A stretch of 64,000 bases of DNA, taken from NCBI RefSeq assembly GCF_020524025.1, contig NZ_JAIVKN010000002.1:124001-188000 (forward strand). Reading direction: 5' to 3'. The stretch's first letter is position 1. Each line of letters starts with the position of its first letter. The notes beneath the pieces are model-generated. The model did not search any database, was not told the DNA's origin, and worked only from the letters and a program-made list of their open reading frames with translations. This DNA comes from Halobacillus litoralis. GTDB taxonomy: Bacteria > Bacillota > Bacilli > Bacillales > Halobacillaceae. A program made the translations under genes and the position numbers. Shown here in pieces: positions 1 to 10,556 of this stretch.

Positions 1-326
1 CTCTCATCTTCATCTCTCTCCATATAAATAAGCGCATGGTGAGGGATATGTAGTAGAAATTCACGGATTCCTTCTTCCAGCTGTTCTCTTTTCTCCAACT
101 CATAGCCTGTGAAGAAACCTTTTCTATGATAACTGTCCAGCACGGCTTTGGAGTAATCTTCTTTCCCGTCAGCTTGATATAAAAGGATGTTCCATGCCTG
201 CTTCATACGATGAGTAGGAGCCAATGTAGCAAGGTTGAATATCTCCTCTAACAAATCACCTTCTACATTTTCCGGCTTATATTCATGGATAGAGCGGCGT
301 TGGGTTATCGCTTCCATCAAATCCAT
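1..326 (-). CDS. Nitroreductase-like protein, 3' end cut by window
   Basis: About 108 N-terminal residues are visible; the rest lies beyond base 1. The start MDLMEAITQRRSIHEYKP has the typical opening of flavin-dependent nitroreductases, where the RRS.R/H..P segment contacts FMN phosphate, followed by a helix ending in 'LATLAPTHRMKQAWNIL', the place where the family has 'APSSxNxQPW'. The ATG at 326 has an AGGTGA ribosome site that overlaps the stop codon of the upstream DUF218 gene, so the two genes are probably co-transcribed. Members reduce nitro compounds, quinones or flavins with NAD(P)H. The substrate cannot be told from this fragment. Confidence 0.7.
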   Translation of the reverse strand, partial: MDLMEAITQRRSIHEYKPENVEGDLLEEIFNLATLAPTHRMKQAWNILLYQADGKEDYSKAVLDSYHRKGFFTGYELEKREQLEEGIREFLLHIPHHALIYMERDEDE

Positions 327-336
327 AGCATTCACC

Positions 337-921
337 TCATAAAATCATCAACTTTGCTGCATGGTGCCCCATACAATAAGCCCATTCTTTAAAGAAAAAA
401 GGAAGCTTTGTTTCTAATGATTGGTAGGCTGAATATTTTGTAGGTACACCCTGTACATTCATCCCCTGATTCTCCGCCATAGCTACCGCTCTCTTTAAAT
501 GGAAACGATCGCTCACTATGAGATAGGAGTCAATTCCCTGCTGAGTAGTCACTTCCTTGGCATTAATTAAATTCTCTTCTGTCACCTGTGAACGATCTTC
601 ATAAAAGATGTCTTCTTTCGGTACGCCTTTTTCAATAGCATAGATCCTGCCCACTTCCGCCTCTGACGATACCGCATTTTCACTCATTCCACCGGTGAAT
701 ATTAAGTAATCCACAACACCATCTTTATACAGTTCAATTCCCTGCTTTAACCGCCCTTCAAATACTGGACTGGGCTTTCCATTCCATTGAGCAGCCCCTA
801 ACACAATAGCCGCATCCGCCTTGGGAATTTCCTGCTCTTCCCCAAAGGTCCAGACTGTATACCCACTATAAATTCCATAGATCAGGCAGATTAACAGCAG
901 TATTTTTATGAATTTCTTCAT
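337..921 (-). CDS. DUF218 (YdcF/SanA-like) membrane-anchored protein
   Basis: This 194-aa protein has one N-terminal hydrophobic segment (about residues 4-24), then a DUF218 core: 'AAIVLGAAQWNGKPSP' near residue 37, 'RLKQGIELYKDG' and 'LIFTGG' near 72-78. That is the usual layout of SanA/YdcF proteins, which sit at the membrane and have been linked to envelope barrier function; the enzymatic activity is not established. It lies just downstream of the eno terminator and 10 bp ahead of the nitroreductase-like gene. It is not part of the glycolytic operon because a strong terminator intervenes. Family assignment is good; function is open. Confidence 0.8.
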   Translation of the reverse strand: MKKFIKILLLICLIYGIYSGYTVWTFGEEQEIPKADAAIVLGAAQWNGKPSPVFEGRLKQGIELYKDGVVDYLIFTGGMSENAVSSEAEVGRIYAIEKGVPKEDIFYEDRSQVTEENLINAKEVTTQQGIDSYLIVSDRFHLKRAVAMAENQGMNVQGVPTKYSAYQSLETKLPFFFKEWAYCMGHHAAKLMIL

Positions 922-968
922 CTATGTTCGTTCTCCTAATTATGATGGTATGTCTACATCATATCATA

Positions 969-1000
969 GAAAAAAGCCTCTCTAAATAACTAGAGAGGCT
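969..1000 (-). terminator. Terminator of the glycolytic operon (after eno)
   Basis: A perfect 10-bp stem (975-984 with 991-1000, six-base loop) reads on the minus strand as AGCCTCTCTA/TAGAGAGGCT followed by a run of T. It lies about 95 bp past the eno stop codon and closes the operon. Confidence 0.88.
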
Positions 1001-1095
1001 CAATCTTTTCATTTTTTTAAATCATCTTAAGCATAAAAGTTATGAACTTAGAGATTTAATAAAAGGTTTGTACGACTTCATACAGTCGTTATTTC

Positions 1096-3927
<2,832 letters not shown>

Positions 3928-3935
<8 letters not shown>

Positions 3936-4689
3936 GCTTACCTGCCTCCACAAGTTTTAGGAAAGAGTCTGCTTCTAAGCTCGCTCCACCTACAAGAGCA
4001 CCATCAATGTCGGACTGTGAAAGAAGTTCATCTACGTTTGCAGGTTTAACACTGCCTCCGTATTGAATACGTACCGCTTCTGCTGCATCTTCATTTACAT
4101 ATTCACTAACCACTTTGCGGATATGAGTACAAACTTCGTTTGCCTGTTCAGAAGTCGCTGTACGACCTGTTCCAATTGCCCAGATCGGCTCATATGCAAT
4201 GATAGTTTCTGCGCACTGTTCATTTGTTAAACCATCCAGTGCTTTTTTCACCTGCGTTTCAACAACGTCCATGGTTTGGTTGGATTCACGCTGCTCTAAA
4301 GATTCACCAACACAAATGATAGGAGTCAAACCGTGGTTAAAAGCTGCGTGGACTTTCTTATTTACGTCTTCATCTGTTTCTTTAAAGATTTCACGACGCT
4401 CGGAGTGGCCAAGAACAACGTATGTGACGCCTAGCTCTTTCAACATAACCGGGCTTACTTCACCAGTGAATGCTCCACTTTCTTCAAAGTGCATGTTTTG
4501 TGCACCAATTTTCAAGCTTGTACCTTCTGTTTCTTCCACTAATTTCTGTAGGAAAGGAAACGGAGCACAAACGATGGATTCAACCTGTTCACTTGAAGGT
4601 ACCTCGTTTTTAGCTGTTTGAATGAAATCTTCCGCTTCACGGTGAGTTTTATTCATTTTCCAGTTTCCTGCAATCACTTGTTTACGCAT
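3928..4689 (-). CDS. tpiA: Triosephosphate isomerase
   Basis: This TIM-barrel enzyme interconverts dihydroxyacetone phosphate and glyceraldehyde 3-phosphate. Catalytic residues are in place: Asn9 and Lys11 in 'AGNWKMNK', electrophile His95 in 'VLGHSERRE', and base Glu167 in '[11 protein letters not shown]'. The phosphate-binding 'QYGGSVKP' segment is near the C-terminus. Length (253 aa) is normal. It is 20 bp downstream of pgk and overlaps gpmI by 8 bp. It also links glycolysis with the glycerol genes of this window, since GlpD produces dihydroxyacetone phosphate. Confidence 0.98.
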
Positions 4690-4709
4690 GTCTGCTTCAC
4701 CTCTCCTTT

Positions 4710-5891
4710 TTATTTATCGTTTAGTAGAGCTACTCCTGGAAGTTCTTTTCCTTCCATAAATTCAAGAGATGCTCCGCCACCAGTAGATACGTGATTCATA
4801 TCATTGGCATAACCAAATTTCTCAACAGCTGCTGCTGAGTCTCCGCCTCCGATAACACTGTAGCCTTCTGTTTCTGATAGAGCACTAGCTACTGCTTTTG
4901 TACCGTTAGCAAATGATTCAATTTCGAATACACCCATTGGGCCGTTCCAGATAATCAGCTTAGAGTCTTTGATTACTTGGGCATATTTCTCTCTTGTTTT
5001 CGGACCAATATCAAGCGCTTCCCAGTCAGCAGGAATGCTGTCAATGCTCACTTCTTCTTTATTCGCAGAATCAGAGAAGTCATCTGCAACGACTACGTCT
5101 TCTGGCATCAAGAAGTTCACGCCTTTTTCTTCTGCTTTTTTCATATATTCTTTGGCAAGATCAATCTTATCTTCTTCAAGTAAGGATTTGCCTATTTCGT
5201 GGCCCAGAGCTTTCACAAATGTGTAAGCAAGACCTCCACCGATAATTAAGTTATCAACTTTATCAATCAGGTTGTCGATCACACCGATTTTATCTTTAAC
5301 TTTCGCACCACCAATAATCGCTGTGAACGGGCGGTCCGGGTTAGATAATGCTTTACCCAAAACGTTAATTTCTTTCTCCATCAAGAAACCGGCAACAGCA
5401 GGAATATGTTCTGCTACACCAGCTGTTGAAGCATGTGCACGGTGTGCGGCTCCAAACGCATCATTTACGTAGAGGTCAGCCATATCAGCGAAAGCCTTCG
5501 CCAGCTCTGCATCATTCTTTTCTTCGCCTGGGTTGAAGCGTACGTTTTCAATAAGGAGAACATCGCCATTGTTCATTTCGGAAATAGCTTTATTCACTTC
5601 GCTTCCGTATACTTCATCCGTCTTTGTAACTGTCTGGCCTAAAAGATCGCTTAAACGGTCAGCTACAGGATCTAAACGAAGTTCTTGAACAACCTCTCCT
5701 TTAGGACGACCAAGGTGACTGGCAAGAATAACCTTAGCTCCATTTCCAGTTAAGTGCTTAATTGTAGGAAGGGCAGCTTTTATTCTAGTGTCATCAGTTA
5801 CCTTTCCGTCGCTCATCGGTACGTTAAAGTCGACACGGCAGAATACCGTTTGACCATTCACTTCAACATCACGAATCGTTTTCTTATTCAT
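4710..5891 (-). CDS. pgk: Phosphoglycerate kinase
   Basis: The kinase (393 aa) transfers phosphate from 1,3-bisphosphoglycerate to ADP. The N-terminal lobe shows '[20 protein letters not shown]' and '[10 protein letters not shown]'; the nucleotide lobe shows 'NGPMGVFE' and the glycine-rich '[12 protein letters not shown]'. The ATG at 5891 has AAGGAGG 10 nt upstream. A stem-loop with a T-run lies between gap and pgk (6005-6032), so transcription is probably partly stopped there, which would leave pgk and later genes below gap in expression. Confidence 0.98.
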   Translation of the reverse strand: MNKKTIRDVEVNGQTVFCRVDFNVPMSDGKVTDDTRIKAALPTIKHLTGNGAKVILASHLGRPKGEVVQELRLDPVADRLSDLLGQTVTKTDEVYGSEVNKAISEMNNGDVLLIENVRFNPGEEKNDAELAKAFADMADLYVNDAFGAAHRAHASTAGVAEHIPAVAGFLMEKEINVLGKALSNPDRPFTAIIGGAKVKDKIGVIDNLIDKVDNLIIGGGLAYTFVKALGHEIGKSLLEEDKIDLAKEYMKKAEEKGVNFLMPEDVVVADDFSDSANKEEVSIDSIPADWEALDIGPKTREKYAQVIKDSKLIIWNGPMGVFEIESFANGTKAVASALSETEGYSVIGGGDSAAAVEKFGYANDMNHVSTGGGASLEFMEGKELPGVALLNDK

Positions 5892-5988
5892 AGAATGACA
5901 ACCTCCTTGGTTTGTGGTCAGGGTGAATACCTGCCCTTATGTACGTTTCCACACACATAGCATGAGGAAACGCCGTTAAGCAGGAAAC

Positions 5989-6032
5989 GAAAAAAACAAG
6001 GATAAAGGAGGAGGACATGAGACCTCCTCCTT
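5989..6032 (-). terminator. Internal terminator/attenuator between gap and pgk
   Basis: A 10-bp perfect stem (6005-6014 with 6023-6032, 8-nt loop) is followed on the minus strand by TTTATCCTTG and seven Ts. It lies about 40 bp past the gap stop. As pgk has no obvious strong promoter of its own, partial read-through is the likely role: more gap mRNA than downstream mRNA. It may also protect the 3' end of gap mRNA. Confidence 0.7.
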
Positions 6033-6071
6033 ACCTGCTTTTTCCTAGTATTTTCAATTAGGCCTCAGATA

Positions 6072-7079
6072 TTACAAGCCTTGGTTTTTAAGGTATACAG
6101 CCAAGTCTACACAACGGTTGGAGTAACCAGTTTCGTTGTCGTACCAAGAAACAACTTTAACCATGTTGTTTTCAAGAGTAAGTGTAGAAAGACCATCGAT
6201 GATAGAAGAGTTTGTATTACCGTTGTAGTCAGTAGATACAAGAGGCTCGTCGCTGTAACCAAGGATTCCTTTAAGTTTTCCTTCAGCTTCTGCTTTAAGC
6301 GCTTCGTTTACTTCTTCAGCTGTTACATCCTTGTCAAGTTCAGCAACGAAGTCAACGATAGAAACGTTCGCAGTTGGAACACGCATAGCCATACCGCTCA
6401 ACTTGCCATCAAGGGTTGGAAGTACTTTAGCAACGGCTTGAGCTGCACCAGTTGTTGTAGGAATAATGTTTTGAGCAGCTGCACGCGCACGACGGTAATC
6501 TTTGTGTGGAAGATCAAGGATCTGCTGGTCGTTTGTGTAAGAGTGAACAGTTGTCATCATACCGCGCTTAAGACCGAACTTCTCATCAAGGATCTTAGCA
6601 TATGGAGCCAGGCAGTTAGTTGTACAAGAAGCGTTAGAAATAACGTGGTGAGAATCTTTGTCATACTGATCTTCGTTAACACCCATTACAACTGTAAGGT
6701 CTTCTTGTTTTGCTGGTGCAGAGATAACAACTTTCTTAGCACCTGCATCCAAGTGTTTCTGAGCATCGTCACGCTGAGTGAAACGGCCGGTAGATTCGAT
6801 AACGATATCCACGCCAAGATCGCCCCAGCCAAGTTGTGCTGGATCTTTTTCAGAAAGTACTTTAATTTCTTTGCCGCCAACAATCAGGTTGTCACCATTT
6901 GTTGTAACTTCTTCTGGAAGTGTACCGTGTACAGTATCGTATTGTAGTAGGTGTGCAAGCATGTTTGCATCAGTTAAGTCGTTAACCGCTACAACCTCTA
7001 CGTCGTTGTTGTTTAGAGCAGCGCGGAATACGTTACGTCCAATACGTCCAAAACCATTAATACCAATTCTTACTGTCAT
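6072..7079 (-). CDS. gap: Glycolytic glyceraldehyde-3-phosphate dehydrogenase
   Basis: This NAD-dependent enzyme oxidises and phosphorylates glyceraldehyde 3-phosphate. Rossmann motif 'INGFGRIGRNVFRA' is at residues 7-20, the active-site cysteine is Cys152 in 'SNASCTTNC', and the activating His is His179. Length is 335 aa. Its place directly after cggR (35 bp gap) and ahead of pgk identifies it as the glycolytic (GapA-type) isozyme and not the gluconeogenic GapB type. It is expected to be controlled by the CggR operator upstream of cggR. In B. subtilis the cggR-gapA transcript is cut just before gapA; whether this happens here is not visible. Confidence 0.98.
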   Translation of the reverse strand: MTVRIGINGFGRIGRNVFRAALNNNDVEVVAVNDLTDANMLAHLLQYDTVHGTLPEEVTTNGDNLIVGGKEIKVLSEKDPAQLGWGDLGVDIVIESTGRFTQRDDAQKHLDAGAKKVVISAPAKQEDLTVVMGVNEDQYDKDSHHVISNASCTTNCLAPYAKILDEKFGLKRGMMTTVHSYTNDQQILDLPHKDYRRARAAAQNIIPTTTGAAQAVAKVLPTLDGKLSGMAMRVPTANVSIVDFVAELDKDVTAEEVNEALKAEAEGKLKGILGYSDEPLVSTDYNGNTNSSIIDGLSTLTLENNMVKVVSWYDNETGYSNRCVDLAVYLKNQGL

Positions 7080-7114
7080 GCTAAATTCCTCCTTGGATGA
7101 TTAAATCAATTTAT

Positions 7115-8146
7115 TTAAAGGGAAGAAAATCCCCTTATTAACTCTTTTGCAGCACCTTCATCGGTGATCAGGACATTGCTTTGTCCTGGTTGGAAATAAG
7201 ATGCAATAGCTTCTGCTTTCGAGCGGCCTCCGGCAACAGCAATCACATGTTTCGCCCGTTTAAGATCCTCTAATTGAAGACCAACTGTACGAACCTTATG
7301 AACCACTTCACCTTCTCTGTTGAAGTAGTAACCAAACGCTTCGCCTACAGCTTTCTGCTGTTTGATTAACTCCAGTTGTTCCAATGATGTTTTTCTTCTC
7401 TCAGCCATCGTTAAAGCATCACCGACACCGTGAATAACGAATTCTGAGTGACGAATGGTATCCAGGATTTCCTTAATGGACGGTTCCTCTTTTATCGTCT
7501 GGTATGATTCCTCACTTAATGGATCGGGTACATACAAAAGACGATAATCACCCTTCGCTTTTTTTGCCATTTCTGCGCATATCGTATTGGCTTGGTTTTC
7601 TACTCTTTCTCCCAAACCTCCACGTGCGGGAACAAACAGACATTCATCAGAGCCCTTCAACGGTGTCATCATTTGTGCTACTGATGCCATCGTTGTACCT
7701 CCAGTAATGGCAATGACTTCATTTGAAACCATATGTTCTTTCAAATATTGGACACAAGCTTTTCCCATTTCTTGTTTTACCCAATTGAGCTCATCACTAT
7801 CACCAGGAACAACAACGACATAGTCTAAATTTAATTTATCCTTTAATTGCTGTTCTAAAACCTTGATGCCTGAAACCTCTTTAATAAACTCAGCCAGCTG
7901 TTCAAGTATGTTTTGCCCTTCATAACTCAAGTGCATACCTCTTGAAGTAATCTCAACAGCCCCTTGCTTATTTAGAAAATCCACCTCACTGCGCACCGTT
8001 CGTTCAGCAAGCTCAACATTTTCAGCTAACGCTCTCCGTCCGACAGGCTGCATGATCTGGATGGAATACAACAGCTGATAACGGCGCTGTATAACGTCCA
8101 GTACATCAGGGAATAATTTTTTTTGTAAGTCGATGAACGCTCTCAT
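7115..8146 (-). CDS. cggR: Central glycolytic genes repressor CggR
   Basis: This SorC/DeoR-type repressor (343 aa) controls the gap operon and is released from DNA by fructose-1,6-bisphosphate in B. subtilis. The N-terminal winged-helix region includes 'GRRALAENVELAERTVRSEVDFLNKQG' read in two parts (about residues 37-63); the remainder is the sugar-phosphate binding domain with 'ITGGTTMASVA', 'VPARGGLG' and 'IAVAGGRSKAEAI'. I use the ATG at 8146, which has an AAGGGG site and matches the family start; an open frame extends to 8176 but runs into the operator region. It is the first gene of the operon and so likely autoregulated. Confidence 0.95.
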   Translation of the reverse strand: MRAFIDLQKKLFPDVLDVIQRRYQLLYSIQIMQPVGRRALAENVELAERTVRSEVDFLNKQGAVEITSRGMHLSYEGQNILEQLAEFIKEVSGIKVLEQQLKDKLNLDYVVVVPGDSDELNWVKQEMGKACVQYLKEHMVSNEVIAITGGTTMASVAQMMTPLKGSDECLFVPARGGLGERVENQANTICAEMAKKAKGDYRLLYVPDPLSEESYQTIKEEPSIKEILDTIRHSEFVIHGVGDALTMAERRKTSLEQLELIKQQKAVGEAFGYYFNREGEVVHKVRTVGLQLEDLKRAKHVIAVAGGRSKAEAIASYFQPGQSNVLITDEGAAKELIRGFSSL

Positions 8147-8180
8147 GGAAAAGCCCCTTCTTTGAAATGATACCAACCGG

Positions 8181-8216
8181 GATGCATTATGTCCCAGCCA
8201 GTCATATTATGTCCCG
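8181..8216 (-). promoter_or_regulatory. CggR operator
   Basis: On the minus strand the site reads CGGGAC-N6-TGAC-N4-TGGGAC-N6-CATC. This matches the direct-repeat CggR operator known from B. subtilis (CGGGAC-N6-TGTC-N4-CGGGAC-N6-TGTC). It lies between the promoter and the cggR start, 35 bp before the ATG, so bound CggR would block elongation. Confidence 0.88.
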
Positions 8217-8249
8217 CTCGGAGCAAAAAAATATCTCATTTCACCTCTA

Positions 8250-8278
8250 ATAGTAACAGTGGGGATGCCCCCGCGCAA
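8250..8278 (-). promoter_or_regulatory. Sigma-A promoter of cggR-gap operon
   Basis: On the minus strand TTGCGC (8273-8278) and TACTAT (8250-8255) are 17 bp apart, and the CggR operator starts about 34 bp downstream of the -10 box. The spacing and position fit the B. subtilis arrangement. Confidence 0.75.
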
Positions 8279-8297
8279 GCGCAAAACGACACGTTTT

Positions 8298-8519
8298 TTA
8301 TTGTAAGCGCTTTTCTAACTCGAAATAATTAATCTGGCGGTAATCCAATTCTTCATTTCCAATTTTAAGCACTGGAATCTCAAACATGTATTTCTGATGT
8401 AAATACGGATCATCCTCTATATTTACTTCCTTCAGCTCCACATGGAATAAAGAAACCAGATCCCTGACTTCATCACAAAGGGGACACGTTTTTTTGGAGT
8501 ATAAGATAAGAGAGTTCAA
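8298..8519 (-). CDS. Glutaredoxin-like thiol protein
   Basis: This small protein (73 aa from the chosen start) has a thioredoxin fold signature: a beta strand 'LILYSK', the redox motif CPLC, and the cis-proline strand 'FEIPVLKIGNEEL'. It belongs with bacterial glutaredoxin-family proteins (DUF836 type) that sit next to cggR in several Bacillaceae. I choose the TTG at 8519, because AGGTGG lies 9 nt before it; a GTG at 8528 is in frame but abuts that ribosome site. Its electron donor and target are unknown; bacillithiol or thioredoxin reductase would be reasonable partners. Confidence 0.8.
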   Translation of the reverse strand: MNSLILYSKKTCPLCDEVRDLVSLFHVELKEVNIEDDPYLHQKYMFEIPVLKIGNEELDYRQINYFELEKRLQ

Positions 8520-8581
8520 GTCAACCACCCACCTCTCAATGAATTGTTCACATCTTCGTCCTAATAAAAAAAGAACACACT

Positions 8582-8806
8582 TTAGGAAGCATGCCCTTTT
8601 TTATCATAAAAACCATTATCGATTTTCAATTTCCGTTTCTGCAAAAAATCCGATAACTCTTCGCCTACATAGTTTTCCGGCGTTCGCTTCAACGATTCAT
8701 AGTTGAAGGACAACTTTTGTTGCTGCTGCATATCGAACACATGAATCCGCCTGTCTTCTGACACTTCCTCGGTCGACAACATTTTATAACGGATTAGGTT
8801 TGTCAT
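8582..8806 (-). CDS. Small hypothetical protein (74 aa)
   Basis: I do not recognise this protein. It starts MTNLIRYKMLSTEE and is charged and soluble, with a Gln run (QQQQ) near residue 30, a 'RRIHVFD' strand-like segment and a basic 'DFLQKRKLKIDNGFYDKKGH' end. The ATG at 8806 has AAGGGG five nucleotides upstream, better than an in-frame start at 8827. A sigma-A-like promoter lies at 8856-8883. It precedes the glutaredoxin-like gene on the same strand (about 60 bp apart). No membrane segment, metal motif or known domain is visible. Confidence 0.6.
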   Translation of the reverse strand: MTNLIRYKMLSTEEVSEDRRIHVFDMQQQQKLSFNYESLKRTPENYVGEELSDFLQKRKLKIDNGFYDKKGHAS

Positions 8807-8855
8807 GGATACCCCTTTTCTAAACAAAGCGAAAAGTCTGACTTTACATATCTAT

Positions 8856-8883
8856 ATAATAACATAAATGCCTGCTATAACAA
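8856..8883 (-). promoter_or_regulatory. Putative promoter of the 74-aa gene
   Basis: TTGTTA (8878-8883) and TATTAT (8856-8861) are 16 bp apart on the minus strand, 50 bp before the ATG at 8806. The surrounding DNA is AT-rich, so chance is possible. Confidence 0.45.
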
Positions 8884-9015
8884 ACTGCAGTGATATAACA
8901 AAAGCTCGTTAAGACTCGTATCATCATTGTTCAACATTTGCTAAACAAACGTGTTATATACTCTATGCCTCGTCCACTTCATTGTTTTTATTATATCACA
9001 ATAATAATCAGAACG

Positions 9016-9050
9016 TAAAAAGATAGGGCTTCCATTTGGAAGCCCTATCT
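9016..9050 (-). terminator. Terminator of tRNA-Arg
   Basis: A perfect 13-bp stem (9021-9033 with 9038-9050, loop of four) followed by TTTTT on the minus strand lies directly after the tRNA 3' end. Confidence 0.92.
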
Positions 9051-9058
9051 AAAGTTAG

Positions 9059-9134
9059 CGCGCCTGAGAGGATTCGAACCCCCGACTGACGTAGAACCGG
9101 AATCTACCGCTCTATCCAACTGAGCTACAGGCGC
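9059..9134 (-). tRNA. tRNA-Arg (anticodon CCG)
   Basis: The minus strand folds as a cloverleaf: acceptor stem GCGCCTG/CAGGCGC, D arm with AGCTCAGTTGGATAGAGC, anticodon stem GTAGA/TCTAC enclosing the loop TTCCGGT (anticodon CCG, reads CGG), and T arm with GGTTCGAATCC. The 3' CCA is not encoded. It stands alone with its own promoter and terminator. Confidence 0.96.
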
Positions 9135-9154
9135 ATAAGCGACATGCAAATAAT

Positions 9155-9183
9155 ATTATAATGAAATTATTGATTAAACGCAA
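9155..9183 (-). promoter_or_regulatory. Sigma-A promoter of tRNA-Arg
   Basis: TTGCGT (9178-9183) and a perfect TATAAT (9155-9160) are 17 bp apart on the minus strand, 20 bp before the first tRNA base. Confidence 0.88.
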
Positions 9184-9426
9184 CCCCTTTTTCTCATCAA
9201 TTAGAAAGATTGTTCTTGCTTTGATGAGGTGTGACAGAAATCTTCAGCCCTAATACCCCATGCACCTATCTCTTAACGTAAAATAAAAGTTGTTTCAATA
9301 GATTTTTATTCGAACGTTTATATAGGTAATAAAAGGGTATGATGGTAAAAGGAATCAGCACAAAGTAATTATACATCACACTTTAATCTTACCCTCTTTC
9401 AGCAAGAAAAAGGTCGATCGTTTTTG
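9184..9426. other. Intergenic stretch between tRNA-Arg and clpP promoter
   Basis: This AT-rich stretch of about 240 bp holds no open frame with a ribosome site. Apart from the divergent promoters at its two ends I see no clear signal in it. Confidence 0.6.
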
Positions 9427-9443
9427 TTTGACCTTCACTGACC
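9427..9443 (+). promoter_or_regulatory. CtsR operator on the clpP promoter
   Basis: Read on the minus strand this is GGTCAGT-GAA-GGTCAAA, which fits the CtsR heptad repeat (RGTCAAA-NAN-RGTCAAA) with two mismatches in one half. It overlaps the clpP -35 box, so bound CtsR would exclude RNA polymerase. Confidence 0.82.
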
Positions 9444-9456
9444 TTAAAGGTATGAT
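9428..9456 (+). promoter_or_regulatory. Sigma-A promoter of clpP
   Basis: TTGACC (9428-9433) and TATGAT (9451-9456) are separated by 17 bp. The promoter is 45 bp before the clpP ATG and overlaps the CtsR box. Confidence 0.85.
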
Positions 9457-9501
9457 TAATGTATTCCATCATATTAATTTGATGTTAAGGAGGAACTTAA
9501 A

Positions 9502-10092
9502 ATGAACTTAGTCCCTACAGTTATTGAACAAACGAACCGCGGAGAGCGCGCATATGACATTTATTCCCGCCTACTTAAAGATCGTATCATTATGCTGGGC
9601 AGCCCTATTGATGACAACATCTCAAACTCTGTTGTCGCTCAATTGCTATTCTTAGCTGCTGACGATCCTGAAAAAGATATTTCTTTATACATCAACTCTC
9701 CAGGTGGTTCCATCACAGCTGGTATGGCCATCTATGACACAATGCAATTTATTAAACCAAATGTTTCTACCATTTGTACTGGTATGGCTGCATCCATGGG
9801 AGCATTCCTTTTAAATGCAGGAGAACCTGGGAAGCGTTACGCTCTTCCAAACAGTGAAGTAATGATTCACCAGCCTTTAGGTGGTACTCAGGGTCAGGCC
9901 TCTGATATCGAAATTCACGCTAAACGTATCATTCAAATGCGTGAGAAGCTTAACAGAATCTTATCTGAGCGCACTGGTCAGCCAATGGAAGTCATCGAGC
10001 GTGACACGGATCGTGATAATTTCATGTCTGCGCACGAAGCTGTTGATTATGGCTTAATTGACAAAGTTATGGAAAAAACAACAGACCGCTAA
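9502..10092 (+). CDS. clpP: ATP-dependent Clp protease proteolytic subunit
   Basis: ClpP (196 aa) forms the two-ring proteolytic chamber used by ClpC, ClpE and ClpX. The serine-protease triad is intact: Ser98 in '[11 protein letters not shown]', His123 in 'VMIHQPLGG' and Asp172 in 'DRDNFMS'. The processing-prone N-terminus [11 protein letters not shown] is typical. An AGGAGG site precedes the ATG. It is monocistronic, with a CtsR-overlapped promoter and its own terminator, as expected for the class III heat-shock regulon of Firmicutes. It is one of only three plus-strand genes here. Confidence 0.98.
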   Translation: MNLVPTVIEQTNRGERAYDIYSRLLKDRIIMLGSPIDDNISNSVVAQLLFLAADDPEKDISLYINSPGGSITAGMAIYDTMQFIKPNVSTICTGMAASMGAFLLNAGEPGKRYALPNSEVMIHQPLGGTQGQASDIEIHAKRIIQMREKLNRILSERTGQPMEVIERDTDRDNFMSAHEAVDYGLIDKVMEKTTDR

Positions 10093-10099
10093 ACGGTAA

Positions 10100-10136
10100 A
10101 AATCCGCTGTATTTCTACACAGCGGATTTTTTTATT
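10100..10136 (+). terminator. clpP terminator
   Basis: An 11-bp stem (10100-10110 with 10119-10129) is followed by seven Ts, eight bases after the clpP stop. Confidence 0.92.
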
Positions 10137-10175
10137 TTATTTTAAAAGAACGTTCATTCTTTCACATATGTTTGT

Positions 10176-10430
10176 TTAAGAAGACTGTACAAAATCAATA
10201 AGAACCTTTAATGCTTCTTCTTCATCTGTACCATCTGCAATTAATTTAATTTCTTCATCCGTTCCTACCGCTAAACTCATTAAACCCATGATACTTTTAG
10301 CATTCACTCGCTTTTCTTCTTTTTCTATAAAAATATCGGCAGTAAATTTATTTGCTTCCTGAACAAATTGAGCAGCAGGACGCGCTTGAAGTCCCGTGTT
10401 AAGTTCAATTTTCACCATTCTTTCTATCAC
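10176..10430 (-). CDS. crh: Catabolite repression HPr-like protein Crh
   Basis: Crh (84 aa) is an HPr paralogue that acts only in regulation: HprK phosphorylates it on Ser46, and the product is a CcpA corepressor. The diagnostic change is at position 15, where HPr has the PTS-phosphorylated His but this protein has Gln ('GLQARPA'). Ser46 is present in 'NAKSIMGLM'. These positions number correctly only from the GTG at 10430, which also has AAAGGAG eight nucleotides upstream. It follows whiA, as in B. subtilis. Its kinase HprK is encoded at 31.2-32.1 kb in the same window. Confidence 0.93.
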   Translation of the reverse strand: MIERMVKIELNTGLQARPAAQFVQEANKFTADIFIEKEEKRVNAKSIMGLMSLAVGTDEEIKLIADGTDEEEALKVLIDFVQSS

Positions 10431-10483
10431 TTATCATTCTCCTTTCAATATATCCTAATTTTTGTAAGCGGATTCAACGCAAA

Positions 10484-10516
10484 GGGAAAATAACGCTCTC
10501 TTAACGAAAGCGTTAT
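10484..10516 (-). terminator. Possible terminator between whiA and crh
   Basis: An 8-bp inverted repeat (10490-10497 with 10509-10516) reads on the minus strand as ATAACGCT/AGCGTTAT followed by TTTCCC. The T-run is short, so it may only lower transcription into crh. Confidence 0.5.
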
Positions 10517-10556
10517 GATTTGTATCTAATTATAGCATGAATCCTTTAGGGATACA

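Noticed and set aside
1066-1095. Inverted repeat ACGACT/AGTCGT just after eno
   Set aside because: Only six pairs and no T-run; the stronger terminator at 969-1000 explains the end of the operon.
5892-5988. Riboswitch or promoter before pgk
   Set aside because: The leader contains CGTTTCC/GGAAACG pairing but no known aptamer pattern and no good -35/-10 pair.
6081-6947. A 288-codon open frame on the plus strand across gap
   Set aside because: It lies wholly antisense to the well-supported gap gene, is full of Val/Phe/Cys runs typical of reverse-strand reading of a biased gene, and has no ribosome site.
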